Notes under the pieces: generated by a model
Told to the model about the DNA's origin: nothing
What the model saw: the letters and a program-made list of their open reading frames with translations, nothing else
The model's database searches: none
Position numbers and translations under genes: made by a program
NCBI GenBank assembly: GCA_964560765.1
Contig: CAZLMG010000009.1
Coordinates: 62,001 to 126,000, forward strand
Length of the DNA: 64,000 bases
Origin: CAZLMG01 sp964560765
GTDB lineage: Bacteria > Bdellovibrionota_B > Oligoflexia > Oligoflexales > CAZLMG01
Direction: 5' to 3'
Shown: piece by piece, positions 1 to 8,106 of the stretch
Position numbering within the stretch: position 1 is the first letter of the stretch
Layout of the letters: each line of letters opens with the position of its first letter

Positions 1-285
1 AGACAGCAACAAAAATAGGCTGGCGTTGACACTAACTGACGAGAGCTTCACCAGTTCGCCCTTTTGCCCACCAAACTCAACCCGCTCCAATTCAATACCA
101 AGTGGAAAATTGGCTGACATACGACCAATGCGCAGACCCAGGCCCGTAGCCCGATTGACTTCAGCTGCCACCCACTCCTTGAGCACACTATAGGGGAAGG
201 ACGAGTAAAGAAAGATTGTCAGCGACACGATAAACGTCAGACTAATGATGGCAAGACGTCTACCCCGACTCAGTGCTTCGGTCAT
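1..285 (-). CDS. gspN: Type II secretion GspN-like protein (N-terminal part, cut by window edge)
   Basis: The first 95 codons of a gene running off the left edge. The reading frame is open from an ATG at 283-285 to base 1. The N-terminus has a short basic stretch (SRGRRLA) then a membrane segment of about 20 residues (residues 11-30), followed by a polar beta-rich region with the pattern expected at the start of GspN/AsmA-like periplasmic proteins (for example GLGLRIGRMSANFPLG). The ATG overlaps the stop of gspM by one base (TAATG), so translation is probably coupled. It is the last visible gene of the gsp operon. The GspN call rests on position and general shape; the rest of the protein is outside the window. 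Confidence 0.6.
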   Translation of the reverse strand, partial: MTEALSRGRRLAIISLTFIVSLTIFLYSSFPYSVLKEWVAAEVNRATGLGLRIGRMSANFPLGIELERVEFGGQKGELVKLSSVSVNASLFLLLS

Positions 286-953
286 TAGCTACCCCCGCCT
301 GCGGAAGGACCATAGCCACGCACGCGGGCCTTCGCATCAAAATACAACTTGTCATCAAACCTAGCGCGTATGCTCAATGTCTCTACAGTTAGGAAGTTGT
401 TCGATTTCTCAACCTCAATGAGATAGTTGAGCAACCGAGGTAACGAAATCTTCGTGGCGTTAAGGTCTACTTTTACGTAGGACAAACTCTTGCTCAAGGG
501 ATCTTCTTCGGCGATTGCCAGTGGCGCCTCACTCAAACCCTCGATCTTTGCACCGACATCAAGCGCGGTCTTTTCAAAGAAAGGCTTATATCGCCCCTGA
601 CCAACTTTGCGCGTTACGGCTGAGACCATCTTCTCAAATTCGCGATTCTGCCGATCGTATTCCGTCTTCAAATTCTGCAGTGTATAGACAGCCTCGAAAG
701 CGTCGTTTAACTCACTCTCGAGCGCAGTGATTCGCGAGAAGTACAAAAACAGAACCCCAAAAAGAGCCACAACCATCGCCGCGCCACCACCAAAGATGAC
801 GACAGCCCGCTGATCTGGCGAAAGCTTGTAAAAACTATCGATGAGAAAGTCGAGCTTCTCGTTATTACTCCCAATCACAGCCCGTCGAACCCGAGATGTA
901 ATGGGCTCAACTAAACTACTCAGACTTTCCAGCACCTGACTCAAAGACTTCAC
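285..953 (-). CDS. gspM: Type II secretion inner-membrane platform protein GspM-like
   Basis: 222 residues. A cytoplasmic N-terminus of about 48 residues is followed by one membrane segment (about 50-72), a coiled-coil stretch (about 75-112) and a periplasmic ferredoxin-like domain. This is the GspM/PilO architecture. GspM partners GspL in the inner-membrane platform that ties the GspE ATPase to the pseudopilus. The sequence is too diverged to call from motifs alone; topology, size and position just after the GspL/PilM gene (21-base gap) and before gspN carry the assignment. The N-terminal extension is longer than in the usual 160-residue GspM. Confidence 0.7.
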   Translation of the reverse strand: MKSLSQVLESLSSLVEPITSRVRRAVIGSNNEKLDFLIDSFYKLSPDQRAVVIFGGGAAMVVALFGVLFLYFSRITALESELNDAFEAVYTLQNLKTEYDRQNREFEKMVSAVTRKVGQGRYKPFFEKTALDVGAKIEGLSEAPLAIAEEDPLSKSLSYVKVDLNATKISLPRLLNYLIEVEKSNNFLTVETLSIRARFDDKLYFDAKARVRGYGPSAGGGS

Positions 954-974
954 GTCACGCTCCCCACTCGAAAT

Positions 975-2651
975 TTACGACGACGCACGATCGAGCGAAT
1001 CGGGTCGAACATAATCGGCCTGAAATGTCGTTTGAATGACCTTACCGTTACTGCCTGGCTTTGCAGAACTCGCTTTGATCGTGACATTTTGTAGTGATGA
1101 TATTTTCTTCAGAGCTTCATCAACTCTTGCCTCAAAATCATAACCATCAGTCTCAACTCGAAATTGCAATTTGTAATCCGTGGCACTCGCTCTCGTTAGG
1201 TCAAACAAGACCACATCTAACTTAACATCCTTGGAAATCCCCTCGCTGAGGTCTTTGAGCAATAACAGGGCAGGACTCGATGAGTTTTCCACCACAAAAT
1301 TTGAGACTGAGCTCCCCTTGGAGTTGATCTCGCGCTTCAGACGACTCTCGGCATCCTTTCGAATCCGTTCGAAAGGCGCTGACCCACCCTGATACTTGCG
1401 TTTCAGATCTGGAAAGGTCGCCATAAATGTTGATTTGTATTGGGTTTCGAGCGCATCAATTTGGCTGCGGTAAAAGTACCATTTCAACCCCCAACTAATC
1501 GCCAAGATCCCGACCACGGCTGCCACCACTCGAAGTGCAGACATCCCATACTTCAGAATCACTTCATAGTTTTGCACATAAGCAAACTCGCCGCGTCGCA
1601 AGTTAATCTGCGAGTGCTTGCGCACCGAAGTCACGGTTCGCATCCCAATCGCAACACTCTGCGGCATTATGGTATAGAACTCAGCCAAGTCTGGCGAAAT
1701 TTTCAACTCTGTAGCTTCCAACTTAGTCGCCTGCGTGGGGACTTCTAGCTGGTCCTCAAGGAATTGGCCAAAATTAGCCACATTCGATGCGCCACCGGAA
1801 ACAAAGATTCGGCTAAGTGGCTGCTTATCCCAAGTCTTGAACGCATACAGTGTGCGACCAAGTTCTTTGACGATCGCGTTACATGCGAGGGTCATCCGCT
1901 CCGCAACAAAACGGTCATCGCCAGTGAGATCTTCACCCTGATTGGTCGAACACAGGACACGACTGCAACGATGCTTGATTCGCTGCGCATCATGAAATGA
2001 CGTCTCCAGGTCGCGCGCCAAGAACTCCGTTACGTAGCGCCCACCCAAGTTAATTGATCGAAACATTCGCAAAACACCATCACGCACAATACAAACAGAC
2101 GTCTTCTCGTGACCAACATCCACCATCGCAAACGATTCGTTTGCCTGCACATTCATGAATGAACTTAAGTTATAAAATGCCAAGCTATCGACATCGACGA
2201 ACTTCGGATCGATATTGATGCGCTGCAATAAGTCCAAGAAGTTCTTGAGAAATGCCTTCCGAGTCATGACTGCCAACGCAAAAGTCTTACCACCCGCCGA
2301 CCCTAGGATCTGATGGTCTAAGATCATATCTTCCATATTGAAGGGGACTGCGTCCTCCACTTCTGCAAAAACAGCTGTTTCGATTTTTCGGGTATCGGAG
2401 AAGTTAAAACTCAGGGCTCGTGACGAAATGAACTGACCTGGCATGGCCGTGACAATTCGGTCCGCCTGCAGGTCATTCTCGGCGAATAATTGCTCCATGC
2501 ATGCAGGAATGACCGCATCCAGGGGAACGCCCTCGAGATGCGGTATGACATTCTCATAAAAATTTGTGATCTCGTAACTCTTGAAGGTGTTGACTATCTC
2601 AACGGCCTTGATCGAGTAACTACCGATATCCAACGCGATAACTTTTTGCAT
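975..2651 (-). CDS. gspL: Type II secretion protein GspL with PilM-type actin-like domain
   Basis: 558 residues. Residues 1-350 form an actin/FtsA/PilM-like ATPase fold: phosphate-1 loop DIGSYSIK at 8-15, a second DVGHEKTS loop at 178-185, and the adenosine loop FVSGGASN at 283-290. INLRRGEF at 349-356 resembles the PilN-binding tail region of PilM systems. A membrane segment at about 370-394 leads to a periplasmic domain of about 160 residues. The protein thus joins PilM-like and PilN-like parts, as GspL does. It recruits GspE to the inner membrane and contacts GspM. It sits between gspK (86-base gap) and gspM. Deltaproteobacterial systems often carry this PilM-like version. Confidence 0.85.
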   Translation of the reverse strand: MQKVIALDIGSYSIKAVEIVNTFKSYEITNFYENVIPHLEGVPLDAVIPACMEQLFAENDLQADRIVTAMPGQFISSRALSFNFSDTRKIETAVFAEVEDAVPFNMEDMILDHQILGSAGGKTFALAVMTRKAFLKNFLDLLQRINIDPKFVDVDSLAFYNLSSFMNVQANESFAMVDVGHEKTSVCIVRDGVLRMFRSINLGGRYVTEFLARDLETSFHDAQRIKHRCSRVLCSTNQGEDLTGDDRFVAERMTLACNAIVKELGRTLYAFKTWDKQPLSRIFVSGGASNVANFGQFLEDQLEVPTQATKLEATELKISPDLAEFYTIMPQSVAIGMRTVTSVRKHSQINLRRGEFAYVQNYEVILKYGMSALRVVAAVVGILAISWGLKWYFYRSQIDALETQYKSTFMATFPDLKRKYQGGSAPFERIRKDAESRLKREINSKGSSVSNFVVENSSSPALLLLKDLSEGISKDVKLDVVLFDLTRASATDYKLQFRVETDGYDFEARVDEALKKISSLQNVTIKASSAKPGSNGKVIQTTFQADYVRPDSLDRASS

Positions 2652-2737
2652 ATTCCCAATTCCCAGTAGACGGGTTCGTTTCTATCTTCTCGCGGTAGGT
2701 AAGCAGTGTCAAATACCATAAACTACAGGGCATTTAT

Positions 2738-3991
2738 TTACATGAGGCGCCAGTATAGAGTTCGATAAGACTCGGTTACTTTCTTCTTAGGATCAGGCAC
2801 GGAGCGCTCGATGACGGACGTGATTTTGACGGTTTGGTCGCCGACTTCGCCGATGCTTTCGACGCGAAAAACTGACGACTTGACATCAAACCACTTGCTG
2901 CGATCCTGCCCCGTACTATCTGCTTCACCTGTGTAACAAAACGTCTCCTGCAGGACATTCCGAAAGTCATTCACACTGTTAGCCAGGCTCGTCCTGTCTT
3001 TGCCGCGGGCGGCTAGTTTCAACGCAAACTTTTCATTGCAGTCAGCCTTGGCGGTAGGAAAAATACAGCCCAGCAGCTCTTTAGGAGCGGTATTCAGATT
3101 GATCCGCGGTTTGGCCTGCCCGGTCTTCTGCAGCGGATAAATCGTCAGATAAGGGGCAAAAACGGTGTGCAGGTCCTCCGTCCACCCGTCGACCATACGC
3201 AGCTCCTCGAGTGAGTCAAAGGGCGCATTCTTGGCCCGATAAGGCGGGACCTTCCGCAAATACAAATCATCCTCATCCGCCTGTCCCGATTCGGGGGAAG
3301 CCTTGGTATCTTCGTCGATATAGTCCTTAATCCGATATGCCAATTCGAATGGCTTGACGTTTCTTTCTTCGAGAAACTGTCGCTCAGTCGGACAACTCAT
3401 CAATGCCTGCAGCATGGAAATGACTTCAAGACAGCGGCCTTTCGCGCAGTAATTCACATTAATCTTGCTGGACTCATCACTAATGTTCATCTTGAACTCG
3501 CCATCGAATAATTTCAGCACGTCGATGACCTTGCCGTCATTGACCGAATTTAAGTCGAAGCTTTGCTGCGTGGCTGCCAACAATTCAATGGTGCCTCCGC
3601 CGATTGGCAACCCATTCAGCAATGCCCAGATGTCGCCTAAACCGTCCGACATTTCTTGCTTCATGGGGCTTTGCGGACTCGCTAAAAACAGATCCAGACC
3701 AAAGTCTGCGGAGAGTAGGAAGAGAGCGAGATTGTTCGCTGACTTCGCCATATATTCGGCTTTCACATTGTCACGATTCTTAACCGCAAGCTCAAGCCCA
3801 ACCTGGGATGTTAAAATCAAGTCCGCAGCGAACATAATCACCATGGAAATAATAATGATAACCATCAGCAAGGCTACGCCGCGTTCGCGCAGAGTTCGCG
3901 GGCTTCGCTTCGTTGTCCGATCTGCTTCGACTGGATAGCCCCAATGTGTTTTTGGCCATTTCAGCATCAGGTGTCGCCTCTGTTTTCCCAT
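2738..3991 (-). CDS. gspK: Type II secretion minor pseudopilin GspK
   Basis: 417 residues from the chosen ATG at 3989-3991, five bases beyond the gspJ stop; the frame stays open upstream to 4054 but that part lies inside gspJ. The prepilin signal is RERG followed by VALLMVIIIISMV, cleaved after Gly. The +5 Glu found in other pseudopilins is absent, as is normal for GspK, which caps the pseudopilus tip with GspI and GspJ. A large globular domain follows, with the helical inserts and helix-hairpin-like repeat (KPRINLNTAPKELLG) typical of GspK. It is co-transcribed with gspJ and gspL. Confidence 0.9.
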   Translation of the reverse strand: MGKQRRHLMLKWPKTHWGYPVEADRTTKRSPRTLRERGVALLMVIIIISMVIMFAADLILTSQVGLELAVKNRDNVKAEYMAKSANNLALFLLSADFGLDLFLASPQSPMKQEMSDGLGDIWALLNGLPIGGGTIELLAATQQSFDLNSVNDGKVIDVLKLFDGEFKMNISDESSKINVNYCAKGRCLEVISMLQALMSCPTERQFLEERNVKPFELAYRIKDYIDEDTKASPESGQADEDDLYLRKVPPYRAKNAPFDSLEELRMVDGWTEDLHTVFAPYLTIYPLQKTGQAKPRINLNTAPKELLGCIFPTAKADCNEKFALKLAARGKDRTSLANSVNDFRNVLQETFCYTGEADSTGQDRSKWFDVKSSVFRVESIGEVGDQTVKITSVIERSVPDPKKKVTESYRTLYWRLM

Positions 3992-3995
3992 CTCA

Positions 3996-4814
3996 TTACA
4001 GTCGATCCCATCGGATGGAACTGGCGGTGGATGGTCGGAGTTCTTCGAATCCAATGGCGTACGGCAAGCTCAACACAGTTCCTACTTCTAGTGTTGGCTC
4101 TTCACTCAAGTCACGATCAGAAATGTAGTCCTCATTGCTAACATCTTCGATGTAGGTCTCCAGATGTATCTTCACTAAGCGAGGTAAGCGATCTCGCCAC
4201 TCACTACGCTCTGTGTCCCAACGATCCTTAACCCAACTATCTCCACGCCATCCCTCCACTCGAAAGGACTTCACATTGCGAGCCAAGAGCCGCATAGGCG
4301 GGTCGTCGCGAAATGTCTCTGGCACAAACTTCGTTGCCCCTCGATACAGATGCATCACCCCGGGCTTCTGCTTGTCAGGCTTGACCTGGTATACGACAAA
4401 GGTCAGATCGCTCTCTGCCGCATTCGCCACCATGGGTTCGTGACTCATCGTCGTCAGCCGCAACTCCGATGAGTCCCCCCTCTGCTCCATCTGAAAAATG
4501 GTATCACCAAATCGACTTTTCGTTTTGCGCAGGGTGTCGCGCTTGGAGATAAGGAAAGCATGCTGGACATCGCGCGAAACTCGCGACATTGCCTGCCCAA
4601 CACGGTGCGTCACCATCGACTCATTACCCAATGCAAAACGAATGTCGATATTGGCTTTCAGTAATTCGGTAACCGCAACAGCAAGTACCACCAGAATCCC
4701 GATGGTGATCACCACCTCCAAGAGGGTAAACGCAGCGACGCCGCGAGCAAATGGGCCCGCCGTTTGGCACCGAGCGCCGGTTACCGTCGATGCCTCACTC
4801 CTGGGGAGTTTCAT
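3996..4814 (-). CDS. gspJ: Type II secretion minor pseudopilin GspJ
   Basis: 272 residues from the ATG at 4812-4814, chosen because a GGGGGAGG ribosome site lies just upstream and the frame before it is inside gspI (20-base overlap). The pseudopilin segment is GVAAFTLLEVVITIGILVV: Phe at +1 and Glu at +5 are present, but the residue before the cleavage point is Ala rather than Gly. A beta-rich globular domain follows, as in GspJ, which joins GspI and GspK in the tip complex. The leader is long (28 residues). The family call is from operon order and the pseudopilin helix. Confidence 0.85.
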   Translation of the reverse strand: MKLPRSEASTVTGARCQTAGPFARGVAAFTLLEVVITIGILVVLAVAVTELLKANIDIRFALGNESMVTHRVGQAMSRVSRDVQHAFLISKRDTLRKTKSRFGDTIFQMEQRGDSSELRLTTMSHEPMVANAAESDLTFVVYQVKPDKQKPGVMHLYRGATKFVPETFRDDPPMRLLARNVKSFRVEGWRGDSWVKDRWDTERSEWRDRLPRLVKIHLETYIEDVSNEDYISDRDLSEEPTLEVGTVLSLPYAIGFEELRPSTASSIRWDRL

Positions 4815-5478
4815 CTGCCTCCCCCGCTGCCCCGCCGGCGCCACGTCCTCCGCGTCTCGCTGCATCTCGCTTATTCGGGTCTGCAGGCTTGTCACCGTCG
4901 GCCTTGCCCGCCGCTTCCGCAACCGACTTCAAGCTACCGATCACCTCATCGACCTTTTTCTGGTTGGTGAGCAGCATCGTCACCGCTGTGCTGTTGCGAA
5001 CCGCTCCCTCAGCCCAGAAGACTTCCACATGCGCGACTTTTAGCAACTCGTCGCCAAGCACTTTGCTCATGGTATCGGCAAGCATGTCGGTCGTTCCAGA
5101 TCCCTCTCCCTCGCCAGCTTCCGCGCCAGCACCGCCCCCGGTCAACAAACTGGTTATGGGGAGTTTCCATTCCTTGATGTTCAAACTGTAGGTAAAGTCC
5201 GGAAAGTCTTCGAATGCGCCATCAGGGGTCTCTGTTTCGAGTGCCTTGAATTCCTGCGCAGCCCATTGGTACTCAACCTGCGACATAACGCGCTTGGCAA
5301 GCCAAACAGCGCGCGTGACATTCTGCCCATACTCCGAAAAGTAAATGGAGTTGCCCTGAATGCCGCTAATTTGCAAAACAACCGATGCCAGCATACCCAA
5401 AGCGATCATCGTTTCGATAATCGTAAAGCTACGCTCGCCCACATGATGCGAATTAATCTTCTGGGTCTGCATGGACAT
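4795..5478 (-). CDS. gspI: Type II secretion minor pseudopilin GspI
   Basis: 227 residues, with a second possible ATG two codons in (5472) that is better spaced from GAGG. The leader ends GERS and the mature helix begins FTIIETMIALGMLASVV. Phe +1 and Glu +5 are canonical, yet position -1 is Ser, which is rare for prepilin peptidase substrates. GspI is normally about 120-130 residues; here it is nearly double, with an inserted Gly/Glu-rich loop (GGGAGAEAGEGEGSG) and a C-terminal low-complexity tail rich in Gly, Arg and Ala. It overlaps gspH by 26 bases and gspJ by 20, so translation is probably coupled. Confidence 0.83.
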   Translation of the reverse strand: MSMQTQKINSHHVGERSFTIIETMIALGMLASVVLQISGIQGNSIYFSEYGQNVTRAVWLAKRVMSQVEYQWAAQEFKALETETPDGAFEDFPDFTYSLNIKEWKLPITSLLTGGGAGAEAGEGEGSGTTDMLADTMSKVLGDELLKVAHVEVFWAEGAVRNSTAVTMLLTNQKKVDEVIGSLKSVAEAAGKADGDKPADPNKRDAARRGGRGAGGAAGEADETPQE

Positions 5479-6262
5479 CTACCTCGACAATTCCACTCAA
5501 CACATCCGCAACACCAGCCATCGGCTCGGTGACCACTGAATATGGCAATTTATCAGCGATAGGCTGACCATCTCCATCATTGTACGCGATATGGATGACG
5601 GCCTTTTCGACATAGCCACTCGGCATGAAATAGATAAAGGCGCGCCCTGCTAGCCCTAGATCCTCTAGCTTTTGGAGTTCTCGGTGATGCTCGGCCTGCA
5701 TGGACTGTATCAATAACTCTGGCCCCAGCGTCCGTTGACTCCACTCCAAACTCGTCACTCGCGTCCAGCCCACTGGCCGAAGATTCTCTTTGGCCTTGAC
5801 CACAGGCGAGCTTGGCTTGATAACATCCTGCGTTTCCGGATCGACGACTTCCTCGCCGGCCGAAGCCTCTAGCTCGGCGAATCGCTCATCAAAGTAGGCA
5901 GTGGCGTCTTGTTCCTGCTCTAGCGTCGGATCTGCATCCAACTTATCGTCGCCAAAAAAGAATCGTTCGCGATCAGCGACCTCAAGATGATAATCGCCAG
6001 TGCCAAAAGTAAACACCAAGCGATGAGGCTTACCTGTCAAGACCGCCGTGTCGTATGCCCCTCGCACATCCGAAGCCAACTGGCCGATGCGAATCGCCAC
6101 TTCTGTCTCGGACGTATTGAGCATGGTCGTACCAACCGCCGCCATTGCCGCCGCAATGAGGGCGATGACGATGATGATTTCGATGAGTGTCATGCCGAGG
6201 GCAGAAGCGGGACTTGGTCTCGGCTCTGCCCCTACAATCATGGCGTTGCAACTACGAGACAT
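5453..6262 (-). CDS. gspH: Type II secretion minor pseudopilin GspH
   Basis: 269 residues. A 23-residue leader ends in Gly, followed by MTLIEIIIVIALIAAAM: a canonical class III prepilin cleavage site with Glu at +5. The family is usually about 170 residues; the extra length is an acidic insert around residues 100-160 rich in Asp and Glu. GspH sits at the junction between the tip complex and the GspG shaft. The gene follows gspG after 68 bases and overlaps gspI. Confidence 0.85.
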   Translation of the reverse strand: MSRSCNAMIVGAEPRPSPASALGMTLIEIIIVIALIAAAMAAVGTTMLNTSETEVAIRIGQLASDVRGAYDTAVLTGKPHRLVFTFGTGDYHLEVADRERFFFGDDKLDADPTLEQEQDATAYFDERFAELEASAGEEVVDPETQDVIKPSSPVVKAKENLRPVGWTRVTSLEWSQRTLGPELLIQSMQAEHHRELQKLEDLGLAGRAFIYFMPSGYVEKAVIHIAYNDGDGQPIADKLPYSVVTEPMAGVADVLSGIVEVDVHADPED

Positions 6263-6330
6263 AGCCCATTCACAATCGCGGCGAAGATGGGAAAAGAAAC
6301 TGCGGGATCCGATGATTCGACCCCGGCAGA

Positions 6331-6798
6331 CTATGACTCAGGCTTGCTTTCCTCTGGGAAAGTCACATCATCCTCATTACCAGCAACTTGGTCAGCACCG
6401 GCCGAAGTGATTTTAAAATTTCTGCCGTCGGACTCGTACTGGAATGGAGATCCCCAAGGGTCGTTTAACTTCTCTGCTTCCGCATACGGTCCGCGCCACT
6501 TCTTGGAATCGGCGGGTGCATTGATCAGCGCTTCCAAACCTTCTTCTGTGTTGGGATAACGATGATTGTGAACTCGATAGATCTGCAAACTCTGACCCAA
6601 CTTCTGCATGGCAATAAATGTTGTGTCGCGCATGGCTTCATCGGAGGTAGACATGACACGGGTGATAATAACGGACATAATCGTCCCGATTAACGCAATA
6701 ACGATGACGATCTCGATCAGCGACATACCCCGCTGCCGCCCCGAAACTGGCAACGCCAGCCGCCGCCCAACAGAAACCAAGTCTCTTTTGCACAACAT
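6331..6798 (-). CDS. gspG: Type II secretion major pseudopilin GspG
   Basis: 155 residues. The leader ends GRQRG and the mature protein starts MSLIEIVIVIALIGTIMSVI (Glu +5). The C-terminal half has GspG hallmarks: YRVHNHRYPNTEEGLEAL, the DPWGSPFQYE stretch and an Asp-rich calcium-site region (SAGADQVAGNEDD) near the end. It forms the shaft of the periplasmic pseudopilus that pushes substrates through the GspD secretin. Length and motifs match the family closely. Confidence 0.95.
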   Translation of the reverse strand: MLCKRDLVSVGRRLALPVSGRQRGMSLIEIVIVIALIGTIMSVIITRVMSTSDEAMRDTTFIAMQKLGQSLQIYRVHNHRYPNTEEGLEALINAPADSKKWRGPYAEAEKLNDPWGSPFQYESDGRNFKITSAGADQVAGNEDDVTFPEESKPES

Positions 6799-6876
6799 AT
6801 CTGCACCCCTTGTTCGCTTAATGCACCCGACTCTGTTCGAAGCTAGATTGCCATAATTACAAAGATATTGACAAGT

Positions 6877-8103
6877 TTACCGTACCTGACTCATCACCGA
6901 TAGCATTGGCAACATGAGAGCCGCCACAACAGTCACTGCGACTCCCCCCATCACGATGATCAAGCCCGGCTCGACCAATGAAATCATCGCCGCGATCTTG
7001 CGTTCAACCTCAGCCTCGTAGGCCGTTGACACGTGGACTAGCATGTTCTCTAGCTCGCCAGTCTTTTCGCCTGTCTTGATCATCTGCGTTACCAGGGCAG
7101 GAAACTTCCCACTCTTATCGATTGTCACACCCAACTCTTGCCCCTCTTGCACGGCGATCTTCGCCTCTTCGATGACGTCGGCAATCTGCGAATTGGTGAT
7201 AATATTTTTTGTAATATCCAAAGCTTGAACGATCGGAACGCCACTCGACAATAATGTCGACAGCGTCTGTGTGAAACGCGATATGTTCATTCGAAGTATC
7301 ACACCACCAAAGAGGGGCACCTTCAAGATGTAGGCATCAAACTTGCGCCTGCCGTCTTCGCGGGCAATCCAATTGCGAAAGATGATGATAGCCACCATGG
7401 CGGTGATGATCAGGAGCCACCAATAGCTCTGGATAAATTCGGAAATACCGATCAGAAGCTGCGAATACCACGGCAGCGTGATCTTCAGACTTGTAAATAC
7501 CTTCTGCAACTTAGGAACAATACTGACAAACAGAAAGCCAATGATGCCACCCATCGCCAAGATCATAATGGCAGGGTAACTGATGGCGCTAAAAAACTGG
7601 CCGCGCATCTTAACTTGATACTCGATAAAGTCAGCTAGCCGCTCGAGAACGACGCCTAGACTGCCCGACTGTTCACCTGCCTTGATCATATTCACATAAA
7701 GTCGATTGAACACATTGGGAAATGGGGTCATGGCCTCCGCTAGGTTTTTTCCTTCGGAAACCTTGTCTTTCACAGCCGACAAGGTATTGCGCAATACCAC
7801 GTTATCAACTTGGTTAGTCAGTGCTCGCAACGATTCGTCCAAAGGCACATGGGCGTTCTGCAGTGTGGCAAATTGCCGAGTCATGATTGAGATGTCCGTC
7901 ATGTTGACTTTGCCGGACGTCAGATTCAGCCGGCGCTTTTTCCCGCCACCCTGAACAGCCACTTCTTCCTTAATGTCCGAAGCGATGATCTTTTGCCGCT
8001 GGCGCAGACGCTGGCGCGCGGCCTTGGCACTTTCGGCCTCAACCTTACCCTTGCGCGGCGCCCCCGTGGCGACATCGTAACCTTTGTAACTAAATAGGGG
8101 CAC
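6877..8103 (-). CDS. gspF: Type II secretion inner-membrane platform protein GspF
   Basis: 408 residues, the usual GspF size. The N-terminal MPLFSYKGYDVATG motif is typical. Two T2SSF domains (about 75-195 and 275-395) each precede membrane helices; three membrane segments are visible at about 170-195, 220-245 and 375-400. GspF is the polytopic core of the platform and transmits GspE ATPase work to pseudopilin assembly. It begins three bases after gspE ends, so the two are tightly coupled. Confidence 0.95.
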   Translation of the reverse strand: MPLFSYKGYDVATGAPRKGKVEAESAKAARQRLRQRQKIIASDIKEEVAVQGGGKKRRLNLTSGKVNMTDISIMTRQFATLQNAHVPLDESLRALTNQVDNVVLRNTLSAVKDKVSEGKNLAEAMTPFPNVFNRLYVNMIKAGEQSGSLGVVLERLADFIEYQVKMRGQFFSAISYPAIMILAMGGIIGFLFVSIVPKLQKVFTSLKITLPWYSQLLIGISEFIQSYWWLLIITAMVAIIIFRNWIAREDGRRKFDAYILKVPLFGGVILRMNISRFTQTLSTLLSSGVPIVQALDITKNIITNSQIADVIEEAKIAVQEGQELGVTIDKSGKFPALVTQMIKTGEKTGELENMLVHVSTAYEAEVERKIAAMISLVEPGLIIVMGGVAVTVVAALMLPMLSVMSQVR

Positions 8104-8106
8104 GGG

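Noticed and set aside
3992..4054. Upstream start for gspK
   Set aside because: The extra 21 codons lie inside gspJ; the ATG at 3991 sits just after the gspJ stop and leaves a leader of normal length.
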